Both the position numbers and the translations under genes were made by a program. 64,000 nt of DNA from Selenomonas sputigena (lineage in GTDB: Bacteria > Bacillota > Negativicutes > Selenomonadales > Selenomonadaceae): the NCBI RefSeq assembly GCF_026015965.1, contig NZ_CP110383.1:839808-903807 (forward strand), written 5' to 3'. Under the pieces are notes generated by a model. The model saw only the letters and a program-made list of their open reading frames with translations. It did no database searches and was not told where the DNA came from. Below, piece after piece: positions 31,703-41,549 of the stretch (position 1 is the first letter of the stretch; every line of letters starts with the position of its first letter).

Positions 31703-32929
31703 ATGAAAAAGCCGGAGCTTCTTTCTCCCGCGGGCAACTTGGAGAAGCTCAAGATGGCGCTCATCTATGGTGCGGATGCCGTATATCTGGGCGGCAAGAG
31801 CTTCGGACTGCGCGCTTTCGGCGGCAACTTCAGCGAGGCGGAGATGGAAGAAGGCGTGCGTTTTGCCCATGCGCTTGGCAGAAAGGTCTATGTGACGCTC
31901 AATATCTTCGCACACAATGCGGATTTGGAGAGGCTTCCGGCGTACCTTTCCTTCCTCGCTGAGATTCATGTCGACGGACTGCTCGTCTCCGACCTTGGCG
32001 TTTTCTCGCTTGCGCGTGAGTTTGCTCCCTCTGTGCCGCTTCATATCAGTACGCAGGCGAACAATACGAATTGGGCAACGGTCGACGCTTGGCAGAAACT
32101 CGGCGCTGAGCGCGTCGTGCTTGCACGCGAGCTCTCGCGTGCCGAGATCGCCGCGATCCGTGCGCATTCTACGGTTGAGTTGGAGATGTTCGTGCACGGC
32201 GCGATGTGCATATCGTATTCGGGGCGCTGCCTCCTGAGCAGCTACCTCACGGGGCGCGATGCGAATCGCGGCGCGTGTGCGCAGGCATGCCGCTGGCGCT
32301 ACGGGCTTGTGGAGGAGAGTCGTCCCGGCGAGGTTTTCCCCATTGAGGAGGACGAGCGCGGCACCTACATCATGAATTCCAAGGACTTGTGCCTCTTGCC
32401 TTTTTTGCCTGAGCTTTGCGACATGGGACTCGACAGCTTGAAGATCGAGGGGCGCATGAAGAGCGTCCACTATGCGGCGAGCGTCACAAAGGTCTACCGC
32501 GAGGCGATCGACGCCGCCTATGATGAGGGGCGGACGTTCCATCTGCGCGATTCTTGGCTCGAAGAGCTGCAGAAGGTATCGCACCGCATCTACACGAGCG
32601 GCTTCTTCGATCATGTGCCCGATGGGGGCGACCAGATCTATGCGAGCGCTTCGTACGAGCAGACGGCGGATTTCATCGGACTCGTGCGCCATTACGATGA
32701 AAGGACGCGCATGGCGACGGTCGAGCAGCGCAACAACATGAAGGTCGGACAGGAGATCGAAGTGTTCCAGCCCACGCGCGAGACGTTCTGCCAGCGCATG
32801 GCAGAGATGAGGGATGAGGCGGGCGAGCCTATTTCGACGGCAGCTCACGCGCAGCAGATCGTGCGTATGCACATGGAGCAGCCCGTTGAGGAGTATGCCA
32901 TCCTGCGCCGCCGCAGGGAGAAAGGGTGA
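31703..32929 (+). CDS. U32 family peptidase (TrhP/YhbU-like)
   Basis: 408 aa from ATG 31703 (MKKPELLSPAGN, the usual family start); ATG 31652, overlapping the mltG stop, is in frame with a better ribosome site. U32 signature: ELLSPAGNLEKLKMALIYGA, ELEMFVHGAMCISYSGRCLLS, and the Cys-rich NRGACAQACRWRY (Fe-S or metal ligands). Some U32 proteins, with prephenate-derived cofactors, hydroxylate tRNA U34 (TrhP); others are called collagenase-like. A second, longer U32 protein is encoded at 48017. Tightly linked to the acylphosphatase gene downstream. Confidence 0.88.
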   Translation: MKKPELLSPAGNLEKLKMALIYGADAVYLGGKSFGLRAFGGNFSEAEMEEGVRFAHALGRKVYVTLNIFAHNADLERLPAYLSFLAEIHVDGLLVSDLGVFSLAREFAPSVPLHISTQANNTNWATVDAWQKLGAERVVLARELSRAEIAAIRAHSTVELEMFVHGAMCISYSGRCLLSSYLTGRDANRGACAQACRWRYGLVEESRPGEVFPIEEDERGTYIMNSKDLCLLPFLPELCDMGLDSLKIEGRMKSVHYAASVTKVYREAIDAAYDEGRTFHLRDSWLEELQKVSHRIYTSGFFDHVPDGGDQIYASASYEQTADFIGLVRHYDERTRMATVEQRNNMKVGQEIEVFQPTRETFCQRMAEMRDEAGEPISTAAHAQQIVRMHMEQPVEEYAILRRRREKG

Positions 32930-32934
32930 ATGTG

Positions 32935-33216
32935 ATGGAAAAGGAAAATGTGCGCTTCTTTGCCAGAGCCGAGGGGCGCGTGCAGGGCGTCGGCTTTCGC
33001 TTCTTCGTGCAGCAGAATGCGCTGGAGCTTGGCCTTTGCGGCTGGGTGCGCAACATGGAGGACGGTTCCGTCACGATGGAGGTGCAGGGTCAAGCCGAGG
33101 CTGTCGAGGCGCTTTGGAACAGGATTTGGCAGGGCAACGGCTACATCCGTGTCAGCGGTCTTGTCACGGAGGCGCGGGAAACGGCGGATGAGCAGGACTT
33201 TGTGATTCGCTATTAA
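32935..33216 (+). CDS. Acylphosphatase
   Basis: 93 aa from ATG 32935 (GGAGAAAGGG upstream). Hydrolyses carboxyl-phosphate bonds. The catalytic Arg is in [12 protein letters not shown] and the Asn in [11 protein letters not shown]; full small alpha/beta-sandwich length. It sits in a run of unrelated housekeeping genes. Confidence 0.93.
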   Translation: MEKENVRFFARAEGRVQGVGFRFFVQQNALELGLCGWVRNMEDGSVTMEVQGQAEAVEALWNRIWQGNGYIRVSGLVTEARETADEQDFVIRY

Positions 33217-33244
33217 AAAGATGGAAACGACGGGGGGAGAAATC

Positions 33245-33703
33245 TTGTCGAAAATTTTAGTGCTGAACGGTCCGAATCTCAATCTTCTCGGAAAGCGTGA
33301 GCCGGAAATCTACGGGGCTGCGACGCTTGCGGACATCAACGAGGTGCTGCGGGAGCGTGCGGCAAAAGCGGGCGCGGCAATCGAGTTCTTTCAGTCGAAT
33401 CATGAGGGGGCGCTCGTCGATGCCGTGCAGAATGCCGAGGGCAGTGCGGACTTCATCTTGCTGAACGCCGCCGCTTTCACGCACTACAGCATCGCTCTGC
33501 GCGATGCGATCGCTGCCGTTTCCGTGCCCGTCATCGAGATTCATCTGTCGAACATCCATCGGCGCGAGGAGTTCCGCCATACGTCGGTGATCGCGTCCGT
33601 CGTCATGGGACAGGTTGCGGGATTCGGTGCGGAGAGCTATCTGGGGGCGCTCGAAATCGCTTTGATGAAGCTCGAAGCGAAGGAGAAGGGGGCGAGGCGA
33701 TGA
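33245..33703 (+). CDS. aroQ: Type II 3-dehydroquinate dehydratase
   Basis: 152 aa from TTG 33245 ([20 protein letters not shown]), GGGGGAG upstream. Third step of the shikimate pathway. [10 protein letters not shown], the Tyr of [12 protein letters not shown], and [13 protein letters not shown] are conserved. The substrate loop reads NAAAFTHYS where many members have NPGAYTH. Overlaps the next gene by 4 bp. Confidence 0.93.
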   Translation: MSKILVLNGPNLNLLGKREPEIYGAATLADINEVLRERAAKAGAAIEFFQSNHEGALVDAVQNAEGSADFILLNAAAFTHYSIALRDAIAAVSVPVIEIHLSNIHRREEFRHTSVIASVVMGQVAGFGAESYLGALEIALMKLEAKEKGARR

Positions 33704-34785
33704 GCACGGAAAAGCGCGTAGAGCGTCTGCGCACCCTCATGAAGGAGAAGGGCGTCGAGGCGATGCTCGTGAGCAAGGTCGTGAACCTGCGCTACTTCAG
33801 CGGCTTTACGGGCGACGATTCGCTTCTCCTCATCACGGCGGAGCGCGAACTGCTGCTCACGGATTTTCGCTATATGGAGCAGGCGAAGGCAGAAACTGCT
33901 TTCGAGGTCATCGAGCAGAAGGCGGGGCTTTGGCAGCAAGCGGCGAAGGCGGTGCAGGAGCTTGGCTGCCGCTCGCTGGGCTTCGAGGGAAGGGATGTCT
34001 CCTTTGATACGTTCCAAGCGTTTCGGAAGCTCTTGCCCGCCTGGCAGGAGGAGAATTTCATCAGCCTCGCGCTTGAGCCGCTGCGCGAGGTCAAGGACGC
34101 CGAGGAGATTGCCTGCCTGAGAAAAGCCGTGGAGATCAGCGACCGCGCGTTTGACGACGTGCTGCAATTCCTGCGCCCCGGTATCTCGGAGCGTGCGGTT
34201 GCCGCGCATCTGGAGGCGTTCATGCGCGAGCATGGATCGGAACGTCCCGCCTTCACGACGATCGTGGCATCGGGCGTGCGCGGCAGCCTGCCGCATGGAA
34301 CTGCATCAGAAAAGTTGCTTGTTGCGGGCGAATTTGTTACAATGGACTATGGTGCTGTTTACCAAGGGTATCATTCCGATATCACGCGCACCGTCGTCTT
34401 GGGCGAAGCGTCCGAAAAGCACAGGGAACTTTACCACACGGTGCTTGAGGCGCAGATCCTCGGTGTAAAGAGTCTCTATGTCGGCATCTCGGGCAAGGAG
34501 GCTGACCGAATCGTGCGCGATTTCCTCACGCAGGAGGGCTATGGCGAGAACTTCGGTCATGGACTCGGTCACAGCGTCGGTCTGGAGATTCACGAGGAGC
34601 CTCGCCTGTCGCCGAAGAGCAGGGCGGAGCATCTCGCGGAAGGTATGGTCGTCACGGTGGAGCCGGGCGTCTATCTGCCGGGCTGGGGAGGACTGCGCAT
34701 CGAGGATACGGTGCTCCTGGAGGAGCGGGGCGGCGTGCCGCTGACGAAGGCGGCAAAGCACCTGATTGAGATAACGCAAGGATAG
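33700..34785 (+). CDS. M24 family Xaa-Pro aminopeptidase
   Basis: 361 aa. N-terminal creatinase-like domain (about 1-130), then the pita-bread catalytic domain with dinuclear metal ligands in [18 protein letters not shown] (two Asp), [16 protein letters not shown] (His), [20 protein letters not shown] (two Glu). Removes N-terminal residues before proline. It lies 18 bp before efp, the common Firmicute pairing. Confidence 0.93.
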   Translation: MSTEKRVERLRTLMKEKGVEAMLVSKVVNLRYFSGFTGDDSLLLITAERELLLTDFRYMEQAKAETAFEVIEQKAGLWQQAAKAVQELGCRSLGFEGRDVSFDTFQAFRKLLPAWQEENFISLALEPLREVKDAEEIACLRKAVEISDRAFDDVLQFLRPGISERAVAAHLEAFMREHGSERPAFTTIVASGVRGSLPHGTASEKLLVAGEFVTMDYGAVYQGYHSDITRTVVLGEASEKHRELYHTVLEAQILGVKSLYVGISGKEADRIVRDFLTQEGYGENFGHGLGHSVGLEIHEEPRLSPKSRAEHLAEGMVVTVEPGVYLPGWGGLRIEDTVLLEERGGVPLTKAAKHLIEITQG

Positions 34786-34803
34786 GTTACTGGAGGGCTA
34801 CAA

Positions 34804-35361
34804 ATGATTTCAAGCACAGATTTTCGTACAGGTCTCACGATCGAGATTGACGGCGGCGTTTGGCAGGTTGTCGAGTTTCAGCATGTGAAGCCGGGCAAGG
34901 GTGCGGCGTTCGTGCGCACGAAGATCAAGAACGTCGAGACGGGAGCCGTCGTCGAGCGTACGTTCAACCCGAACGAAAAGATGCCTGCGGCGCGCCTCGA
35001 TACGCGCAAGATGCAGTACCTCTATGAAGCCGACGGCATGTATACGTTCATGGATACGGAGAACTACGAGCAGACGGAACTGAGCAAGGATCAGCTCGGC
35101 GACGCCCTGAACTACCTGCAGGAAAATATGGAAGTTAATTTGCAGACATTCAAGGATCGCATCATTGGCATCACGCTGCCGACGTCTGTCAATCTCAAGG
35201 TCACGGAGTGTGAGCCGAGCGTCAAGGGCAATACGGCGACGGGCGCGACAAAGATGGCGACAGTCGAGACGGGCTACGTCGTGCGCGTGCCACTCTTCGT
35301 CAATGAGGGCGATGTCCTGCGCATCGACACGCGTACGGGCAATTACATCGAACGCGCCTGA
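34804..35361 (+). CDS. efp: Elongation factor P
   Basis: 185 aa, three OB-like domains. Rescues ribosomes stalled at polyproline. The tip loop HVKPGKGAAFVRTK has the Lys that is modified in many bacteria. Domain III signature VRVPLFVNEGDVLRIDTRTGNYIER is complete. No modification enzyme is seen nearby. Confidence 0.97.
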   Translation: MISSTDFRTGLTIEIDGGVWQVVEFQHVKPGKGAAFVRTKIKNVETGAVVERTFNPNEKMPAARLDTRKMQYLYEADGMYTFMDTENYEQTELSKDQLGDALNYLQENMEVNLQTFKDRIIGITLPTSVNLKVTECEPSVKGNTATGATKMATVETGYVVRVPLFVNEGDVLRIDTRTGNYIERA

Positions 35362-35463
35362 TTTTCTTTCGCATCTGATGTTGATAAGGCGGCATACGAT
35401 GTGTTTTCTGCATCTGCCGCCCGACAGGGCGGCGTGCAATGTGTTTTGAAGGAGGAATTTTCC

Positions 35464-35859
35464 ATGGCAGAGGAAGTCAGCATGAGCAAGAAGGGTGCGA
35501 TCGGTTCGATCCGCATCGCCGACGAGGTCGTGGGCATCATCGCGGGACTCGCCGCGACGGAGATTGACGGCGTCGCGGGCATGAGCGGCGGCATCGCCGG
35601 CGGCATCGCCGAAATGCTCGGCAAGAAGAGTTTCACGAAGGGTGTGAAGGTCGAGGTTGGCGAGAAGGAGACGGCGGTCGATCTCTACATGATCGTGAAG
35701 TACGGCGCGCGCGTTCCCGATGTAGCTATTGCTGTGCAGGAAAACGTCAAGAAGGCGATCGAGAACATGACGGGGCTGACCGTCGTCGAAGTCAACGTCC
35801 ATGTGCAGGGTGTGAGTTTCGCTGAGGAAACAGAGGAAGAGGACGCGCGCGTCCACTGA
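35464..35859 (+). CDS. Asp23/Gls24 family envelope stress response protein
   Basis: 131 aa from ATG 35464 (GGAGGAA upstream). Pattern GSIRIADEVVGIIAGLAATEIDGVAGM ... VDLYMIVKYGARVPDVAIAVQENVKKAIENMTGL is the Asp23/Gls24 family. In staphylococci Asp23 coats the inner face of the membrane through AmaP; the AmaP-like gene is next, giving a coherent cluster. Confidence 0.93.
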   Translation: MAEEVSMSKKGAIGSIRIADEVVGIIAGLAATEIDGVAGMSGGIAGGIAEMLGKKSFTKGVKVEVGEKETAVDLYMIVKYGARVPDVAIAVQENVKKAIENMTGLTVVEVNVHVQGVSFAEETEEEDARVH

Positions 35860-35876
35860 GGAGGAGAGGAAAGTTC

Positions 35877-36455
35877 ATGGGGATCATCAACCGCTTTCTT
35901 TTGTTCCTTTACGCGCTCGCCGTCGCGTGTCTTTCGCTGGGAATCGTGGCTCTTGCCTTGCAGATCGTGCCCGAACCGATCCTGCTCAACGAGTATCGCT
36001 ACCTGATGGGAGCGCAGCAATGGCAGCTGGTTGCGGGAGGCGTCCTTGTATTTCTTCTAAGCATACATCTGATCGGCTGCAGCTTTTCGGGTGGCTCAGA
36101 TAAACGGGAGGGCGGCGAATTCCTCGTGCTCCATGGCAAGGTGGGCGATGTCGGCGTCTCGCTCGGCGCCGTCCACAATCTCGTGGAGCAGACGGTGCAG
36201 GCCGTTTCGGGCGTCCGGAGTCTCCAGGTGAAGGTTTCCGTCGCGAAGAAGGCCGCGAAGGACGGGGCGCAGCTCTCCCTTCGCCTCGCTATCGTCATAG
36301 GCAAGGAGGCGAATGCCGCCGCTGTTTCCGATGATATTCGCACGGAAGTCCGCCGCGCTATGCAGGAAACGATGGGTGTCGATGAGTTTTCGCTGGACAT
36401 TGTCGTCGAAGATATTTCCAATGCGCCGCTGACGAAGAAGAAGCGCGTCGTTTGA
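35877..36455 (+). CDS. amaP: Alkaline shock response membrane anchor protein AmaP
   Basis: 192 aa. Two N-terminal membrane helices (about 5-30 and 48-70) followed by a soluble Asp23-like domain (LHGKVGDVGVSLGAVHNLVEQ ... VVEDIS). It anchors the Asp23-type protein to the membrane. 17 bp downstream of the asp23-like gene. Confidence 0.88.
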   Translation: MGIINRFLLFLYALAVACLSLGIVALALQIVPEPILLNEYRYLMGAQQWQLVAGGVLVFLLSIHLIGCSFSGGSDKREGGEFLVLHGKVGDVGVSLGAVHNLVEQTVQAVSGVRSLQVKVSVAKKAAKDGAQLSLRLAIVIGKEANAAAVSDDIRTEVRRAMQETMGVDEFSLDIVVEDISNAPLTKKKRVV

Positions 36456-36470
36456 CAGGAGGGAAGGCAG

Positions 36471-36758
36471 ATGGGTGAGGAAAAGACATGCCCGTTCAAG
36501 GCTTTTTTTGAAGCGCACGCGCCCGCGCTCCTGCCGCATCGCGGCAAGATCGGCGGCGTGTTTTTCGGGGCGCTTTTTGGTCTCGCTGTACTTATCTTCG
36601 GCTTCTGGCAGACGTTCTTCGTGCTCTTCTGCTGCCTTGTCGGGCTGCTCGTTGGCGTTCGCATCGATCATGATATTCGTCTGCGCGATGTGGAAGATTT
36701 TTTTGATGAGATGTTTCCCTATCGGCAGCGTTATCGGCGGCATCGCTTCAGGGAATGA
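36471..36758 (+). CDS. DUF2273 small membrane protein
   Basis: 95 aa. PHRGKIGGVFFGALFGLAVLIFGFWQTFFVLFCCLVGLLVG gives two adjacent membrane helices, followed by a basic C-terminus. DUF2273 proteins are regularly encoded with AmaP and Asp23; role not established. Same operon (15 bp gap). Confidence 0.88.
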   Translation: MGEEKTCPFKAFFEAHAPALLPHRGKIGGVFFGALFGLAVLIFGFWQTFFVLFCCLVGLLVGVRIDHDIRLRDVEDFFDEMFPYRQRYRRHRFRE

Positions 36759-36824
36759 GACTGGATGCGGAAGCAGCTCGTTGCTTTGTCTTTTGAGCGA
36801 CAGGAAAGGAAAAGGTTTTGTTTT

Positions 36825-37247
36825 ATGAGTCGTAGACAGGCGCGCGAGGCGGCGCTTCAGACGTTGTTCCAACTGGAGCTCAATCCGCCGTCGGAGGTGG
36901 CTTCCGAAGAGGCGTGCCAGATGTGGGCGCTCGATGCGGCGGTTGAGGAAATGCCCGTTGAGACGAAGCGGGATTATAGCTATGCAGCTTCCCTCGTGCG
37001 CGGTACGCGCGAGCATCTCGCCGCCATCGATGAGGAGATCGCCGCGTCCACGCATGATTGGAAGCTCGACCGCATGACAGGCGTCGACCGCAACATCGTC
37101 CGCATCGCGCTCTACGAGATGAAGTACGGTGCGGAGAAGGTAGATGTCGGCATCGCCATCAACGAAGCGGTCGAGCTGGCGAAGAAATTTGGCACGGATG
37201 ATTCCAGTCGCTACGTCAACGGGATCTTGGGCGGACTGGCAAGGTGA
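36825..37247 (+). CDS. nusB: Transcription antitermination factor NusB
   Basis: 140 aa from ATG 36825 (MSRRQAREAALQTLFQLELN). With NusE it binds boxA in rRNA leaders. C-terminal RMTGVDRNIVRIALYEMKYG and INEAVELAKKFGTDDSSRYVNGILGGL are diagnostic. Confidence 0.95.
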   Translation: MSRRQAREAALQTLFQLELNPPSEVASEEACQMWALDAAVEEMPVETKRDYSYAASLVRGTREHLAAIDEEIAASTHDWKLDRMTGVDRNIVRIALYEMKYGAEKVDVGIAINEAVELAKKFGTDDSSRYVNGILGGLAR

Positions 37248-37314
37248 TCCTCGGGCTGTTGCCTTTTGCGCGACAGCCCCTTTCCTTATGACGACTTCGG
37301 AAGGAGGCGGCGGT

Positions 37315-38517
37315 TTGACGGTTCACAGCGTATCTGCGCTCACGCAGTACATCAAGAGCATGTTCCAGTCGGAAGGATTGCTGCGCAATGTTTCCGTCGA
37401 GGGTGAGCTGTCCAATTACAAGATGTACGCTTCGGGACATTGCTATTTCACGCTGAAGGATGAGACGGCGTCTCTGAAGGGCGTAATGTTCAAGAGCCGT
37501 GCGCGGCTGCTGCGTTTTCAGCCGGAAAACGGCATGAAAGTCGTCGCCACGGGCGAGGTTTCCGTCTACGAGCGCGACGGCGCCTATCAGCTCTATGTCG
37601 AGCGCCTTCTGCCCGTGGGGGCGGGCGAACTGAGCGTCGCCTTCGAGCAGCTGAAGGCTCGTCTTGCCGCCGAGGGGCTTTTCAATGAGGAACACAAGAA
37701 GCCTCTGCCGCCGTTTCCTCGCACGATCGGTATCGTGACGTCCCTTTCGGGCGCAGTGCTGCGCGACATTTACCGCGTTTCCAAACGGCGTGATGCGAAT
37801 GTTCGCTTGGTTCTTTATCCGACGCTCGTGCAGGGCGAGGGCGCGGCGGCTGAGATTGCTGCCGCCATCCGCTTCTTCAATGAGAAGTACCCCGTCGACC
37901 TTTTGATCGTCGGCAGAGGCGGCGGATCGGCGGAAGATTTGTGGGCTTTCAATGAGGAGCCTGTCGTGCGTGCGATCTATGACTCCGTGATTCCCGTCAT
38001 TTCTGCCGTCGGTCATGAGACGGATACGACTCTTTCCGACTATGCGAGTGATGTGCGTGCGGCGACGCCGTCGCAGGCGGCGGAACTCGCCGTGCCCGAG
38101 ACAGCGGCGCTCATTCGACGCATTGGCGAATGCGAGATGCGTCTCCAAAAGGCGGTGAAGAGCCGTCTTTACTACGAGCGCGAGCGCGTGGAGCGTCTGG
38201 GCGGCTTCTTCCTGAAGCGTCCGCCGCAGGCGCTCCTAGCCGAGCGTCGTCAAAGGCTCGACATGGCGGCAGAAGCGCTCGACCGCGGGATGCGCCGCGC
38301 CCTGCTGGAAAAGCAGCATGCCTTTCAGGTCGCAGCGGAAAAGCTCGAGATGCTCAATCCGCTGCACGTCATACGGCGCGGCTACAGCGTTGTGGAGAAA
38401 GATGGTGCGACCGTGCGCAGTGTAAAGGAGCTTGTCGCTGGAGATGGGATCCTCGTGCGCCTTGCCGACGGCAGCTTTGACGCCGTCGTCGGAGGTTTGC
38501 GAGAAGGAGGTTTATGA
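37315..38517 (+). CDS. xseA: Exodeoxyribonuclease VII large subunit
   Basis: 400 aa from TTG 37315 (TVHSVSALTQYIKSMFQSEG), AAGGAGG 7 bases upstream; ATG 37288 is in frame. OB-fold nucleic-acid domain (about 1-100), then the catalytic domain with GIVTSLSGAVLRDI, RGGGSAEDLWAFNEE and VSAVGHETDTTLSDYASD, and a C-terminal coiled region. xseB overlaps its stop. Confidence 0.95.
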   Translation: MTVHSVSALTQYIKSMFQSEGLLRNVSVEGELSNYKMYASGHCYFTLKDETASLKGVMFKSRARLLRFQPENGMKVVATGEVSVYERDGAYQLYVERLLPVGAGELSVAFEQLKARLAAEGLFNEEHKKPLPPFPRTIGIVTSLSGAVLRDIYRVSKRRDANVRLVLYPTLVQGEGAAAEIAAAIRFFNEKYPVDLLIVGRGGGSAEDLWAFNEEPVVRAIYDSVIPVISAVGHETDTTLSDYASDVRAATPSQAAELAVPETAALIRRIGECEMRLQKAVKSRLYYERERVERLGGFFLKRPPQALLAERRQRLDMAAEALDRGMRRALLEKQHAFQVAAEKLEMLNPLHVIRRGYSVVEKDGATVRSVKELVAGDGILVRLADGSFDAVVGGLREGGL

Positions 38518-38768
38518 TGCCGAGAAAGAAGACGCCGTCCTTTGAGCAAGCGCTCGCGGAGCTGGAAGAACTCGTGCAGGCGATGGAAAGCGGCGATTTG
38601 AGCTTGGAACAGCTCATGGACAATTATGCGAAGGGCGTGGAGCTTGCGAAGTTCTGCATGACTTCGCTCGATCGTGCGGAAAAGGCGATGGATGTCGTGC
38701 TCAAGGAAAAGGGCGGCGCAGTCGAGGAGTTTCGCTTGGAGATTGAGGGGGATGCACGTGAATTTTAA
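38514..38768 (+). CDS. xseB: Exodeoxyribonuclease VII small subunit
   Basis: 84 aa, SFEQALAELEELVQAMESGDLSLEQLMDNYAKGVELAKFC, the two-helix pattern of XseB. Starts within the xseA stop and overlaps ispA, so all three are coupled. Confidence 0.95.
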   Translation: MMPRKKTPSFEQALAELEELVQAMESGDLSLEQLMDNYAKGVELAKFCMTSLDRAEKAMDVVLKEKGGAVEEFRLEIEGDAREF

Positions 38769-39639
38769 GGCGGAATGGAAAAAGCGTGCCGACTTGGTGG
38801 AAGAGGGGCTTCTGCGCGAGTTGAAGAAAGTGCCCGCGTATGATGAGACGCTGGAAAAGGCGATGGAATACAGCCTCATGGCGGGCGGCAAACGCCTGCG
38901 CCCCGTGCTCCTGATGGCGGCGGCAGATGCCGTCGGCAAGGATGGCGCGGCCTTCTTGACGACGGGATGCGCCATTGAGATGATTCATACGTATTCCTTG
39001 ATTCACGACGATCTGCCCGCGATGGACAACGACGACTATCGACGCGGCAAGCCCACGAACCACAAGGTTTTTGGCGATGGAATTGCGGTGCTCGCGGGCG
39101 ACGCTCTGTTGACGCTCGCCTTCGAGGTCATGCTGCGCCAAGAGGGCGCTGCCCCTGAAACCCTCGTCACCGTCGTCTCCGAGATGAGCCGCGCGGCCGG
39201 CCCTTACGGCATGGTCGGCGGACAGGTTCTCGACCTTGAGGGCGAGGGCAGGCGTCTCGATCTGGCAGCCCTTCGAAAGATTCACATGGGCAAGACGGGC
39301 GCACTGTTTTGCGCCGCCATACGCTCGGGCGCGATTCTGGCGGGCGCGAAGGAGGAGGAACTCGCCGCGCTGACACTTTATGCTGAGCGCTTTGGGCTGG
39401 CCTTTCAGATCACGGATGACATCCTCGACGTCACGGGAGACGAGGCGGCGATCGGCAAGCCTGTGGGCAGTGACGTTCGCAACGAGAAGGCGACGTATGT
39501 GACGCTGACCTCCCTGGAAGAGGCGAAGAAATTGGCTGAGGATGCAGTAAATGAGGCCGTGGCGGCACTCGACATCTTTGGCGAACGCGCCGCCTTCCTG
39601 CGGGATTTGGCGCTGTTTCTGCTCAGACGGAAAAAGTGA
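38758..39639 (+). CDS. ispA: Polyprenyl synthetase (farnesyl diphosphate synthase)
   Basis: 293 aa from GTG 38758 (NFKAEWKKRAD), with GAGGGGG upstream. Condenses isopentenyl diphosphate units. First Asp-rich motif HDDLPAMDNDD, second ITDDILD, and GGKRLRP for diphosphate. Product length (C15 or longer) is not certain from sequence alone. Next to dxs in the isoprenoid block. Confidence 0.93.
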   Translation: MNFKAEWKKRADLVEEGLLRELKKVPAYDETLEKAMEYSLMAGGKRLRPVLLMAAADAVGKDGAAFLTTGCAIEMIHTYSLIHDDLPAMDNDDYRRGKPTNHKVFGDGIAVLAGDALLTLAFEVMLRQEGAAPETLVTVVSEMSRAAGPYGMVGGQVLDLEGEGRRLDLAALRKIHMGKTGALFCAAIRSGAILAGAKEEELAALTLYAERFGLAFQITDDILDVTGDEAAIGKPVGSDVRNEKATYVTLTSLEEAKKLAEDAVNEAVAALDIFGERAAFLRDLALFLLRRKK

Positions 39640-39650
39640 GGCGGATGGAT

Positions 39651-41549
39651 ATGGGACAGCTGTTGGAACGCATAAACGAACCGCACGCGCTGAAAAGCTG
39701 CACGCTCGATGAGCTTTCGCAGCTGGCGAGAGAACTGCGCCGCTATATCATCGACACAGTTTCCAAAACGGGCGGTCATCTCGCCCCGAGCCTTGGTACG
39801 GTGGAGCTTACGCTCGCCCTGCACAGGGCGTTCGACTGTCCGGAGGACAAGATCGTCTGGGACGTCGGTCATCAGGCGTATGCGCACAAGATTCTGACGG
39901 GCAGGCGCGAGGCATTCGCCGGTCTTCGCCAGAAAGGCGGCATCACGGGCTTCCCCAAGCGCGAGGAGTCCGTCTATGACGCTTTCGGCACAGGTCATTC
40001 GAGCACGTCGATCTCGGCCGCCCTCGGCATGGCGGCGGCGCGTGATATCGCGGGTGAGCAGTACCGCATCGCCGCCGTCATCGGCGACGGCGCACTGACG
40101 GGCGGCGAGGCGTTCGAGGGACTGAACAATGCGGGGACACTGGGCAAGGACATCATCGTGATTCTGAACGACAATGGCATGTCCATCGCGCCGAATGTCG
40201 GCGCGATGTCCGAGTATCTGTCGCGCTTCCGCGTCGCACCGGGCTACCATCGTGCAAAACAGGATATCAAGAACTTTCTCAAGAGCATCCCTCACATCGG
40301 CGAGCGCGTCTACCGGACGGCCGAGCACATCAAGGACGGCGTACGCTCAGCGCTCGTGCCGGGCGGCCTCTTCACCGACATGGGCTTTCACTACATCGGC
40401 CCCTTGGACGGGCACAACATCGCCCTTCTGCTCAATGTGTTCGAGCAGGCGAAACAGCTAAAGGGCCCCCTGCTCATTCACGTGGAGACGTGCAAGGGCA
40501 AGGGATATGCGCCGGCAGAGAAGGCGCCGGACAAGTTCCACGGCATCGGCAGATTCGACGTCGCCGACGGCACGACGCTGAAGAAGGCGGGCGCGAAGCC
40601 GACATACACGAGTGTCTTCGGCAAGGCTTTGCTGGAAGCCGCCGAAGAGGATGCGGATGTCGTCGCCATCACGGCGGCGATGCCCGACGGCACGGGTCTG
40701 CGCGCTTTTAGCGAGAAGTACCCGACGCGCTTCTTCGATGTGGGCATTGCTGAGCAGCATGCGACGACGTTTGCTGCAGGCCTTGCAGCGGCGGGCAGGA
40801 AGCCCGTGCTCGCGCTCTATTCGACGTTCGCCCAGCGTGCCTACGACCAGATCTTGCACGACGTCTGTCTGCAGAACCTGCACGTCGTCTTCGCGCTTGA
40901 CCGCGCAGGCTTCGTCGGAGAGGACGGCGCGACGCATCACGGCGTCTTCGACTACTCGTATCTGCGCCACCTGCCGAATATGAAGGTGCTCGCGCCCAAG
41001 GATGAGAACGAGCTTGGACGCATGCTCAAGACGGCGCTTTCCCTAGAAGGCCCGGTAGCTCTGCGCTACCCGCGCGGCGAGGGGCTCGGCGCGGCGTTGG
41101 AAGAACCGTTCACTCCGTTGGAGAGTCTTGCGGCGGAAGTCTTGGAGGAGGAGGGAGAAATCGCAATCCTCGCTGTCGGCAGCATGGTCGATGCGGCGCA
41201 AAAGACGGCGAACCTTCTGAAAGAGGAGGGGCTTTCTGCCGCCGTCGTCAACATGCGCACCGTAAAGCCCCTGGACGAAGAATTGCTGCATCGCATGGCG
41301 CATGAGAAGAAAATGCTCGTGACGATGGAAGAGAATGCACTCGCCGGCGGCTTCGGCAGCGCCGTGCTCGAAGCCTTGGCAGACGCAGGTCTTCTCGTGC
41401 CCGTCGTGCGCTTTGGCATCGGAGATGCATTCATCGAGCAGGGCAAGCCGCAGGAGCTTCTGGAAATGGCAGGGCTCCAGCCTGAGCAGATGGCAAGAAG
41501 CATCCTCACGGCATGGAAGGGAGCACGCGATGGCGAAGGAGCGGCTTGA
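39651..41549 (+). CDS. dxs: 1-deoxy-D-xylulose-5-phosphate synthase
   Basis: 632 aa from ATG 39651 (GAGGCGG 6 bases upstream); GTG 39636 also in frame. Thiamine-diphosphate enzyme that condenses pyruvate and glyceraldehyde-3-phosphate, first step of the MEP pathway. GDGALTGGEAFEGLNNAG is the TPP/Mg motif; DVGIAEQHATTFAAGLA, HDVCLQNLHVVFALDRAGFVGEDGATHHG and the C-terminal transketolase domain are complete. Confidence 0.96.
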   Translation: MGQLLERINEPHALKSCTLDELSQLARELRRYIIDTVSKTGGHLAPSLGTVELTLALHRAFDCPEDKIVWDVGHQAYAHKILTGRREAFAGLRQKGGITGFPKREESVYDAFGTGHSSTSISAALGMAAARDIAGEQYRIAAVIGDGALTGGEAFEGLNNAGTLGKDIIVILNDNGMSIAPNVGAMSEYLSRFRVAPGYHRAKQDIKNFLKSIPHIGERVYRTAEHIKDGVRSALVPGGLFTDMGFHYIGPLDGHNIALLLNVFEQAKQLKGPLLIHVETCKGKGYAPAEKAPDKFHGIGRFDVADGTTLKKAGAKPTYTSVFGKALLEAAEEDADVVAITAAMPDGTGLRAFSEKYPTRFFDVGIAEQHATTFAAGLAAAGRKPVLALYSTFAQRAYDQILHDVCLQNLHVVFALDRAGFVGEDGATHHGVFDYSYLRHLPNMKVLAPKDENELGRMLKTALSLEGPVALRYPRGEGLGAALEEPFTPLESLAAEVLEEEGEIAILAVGSMVDAAQKTANLLKEEGLSAAVVNMRTVKPLDEELLHRMAHEKKMLVTMEENALAGGFGSAVLEALADAGLLVPVVRFGIGDAFIEQGKPQELLEMAGLQPEQMARSILTAWKGARDGEGAA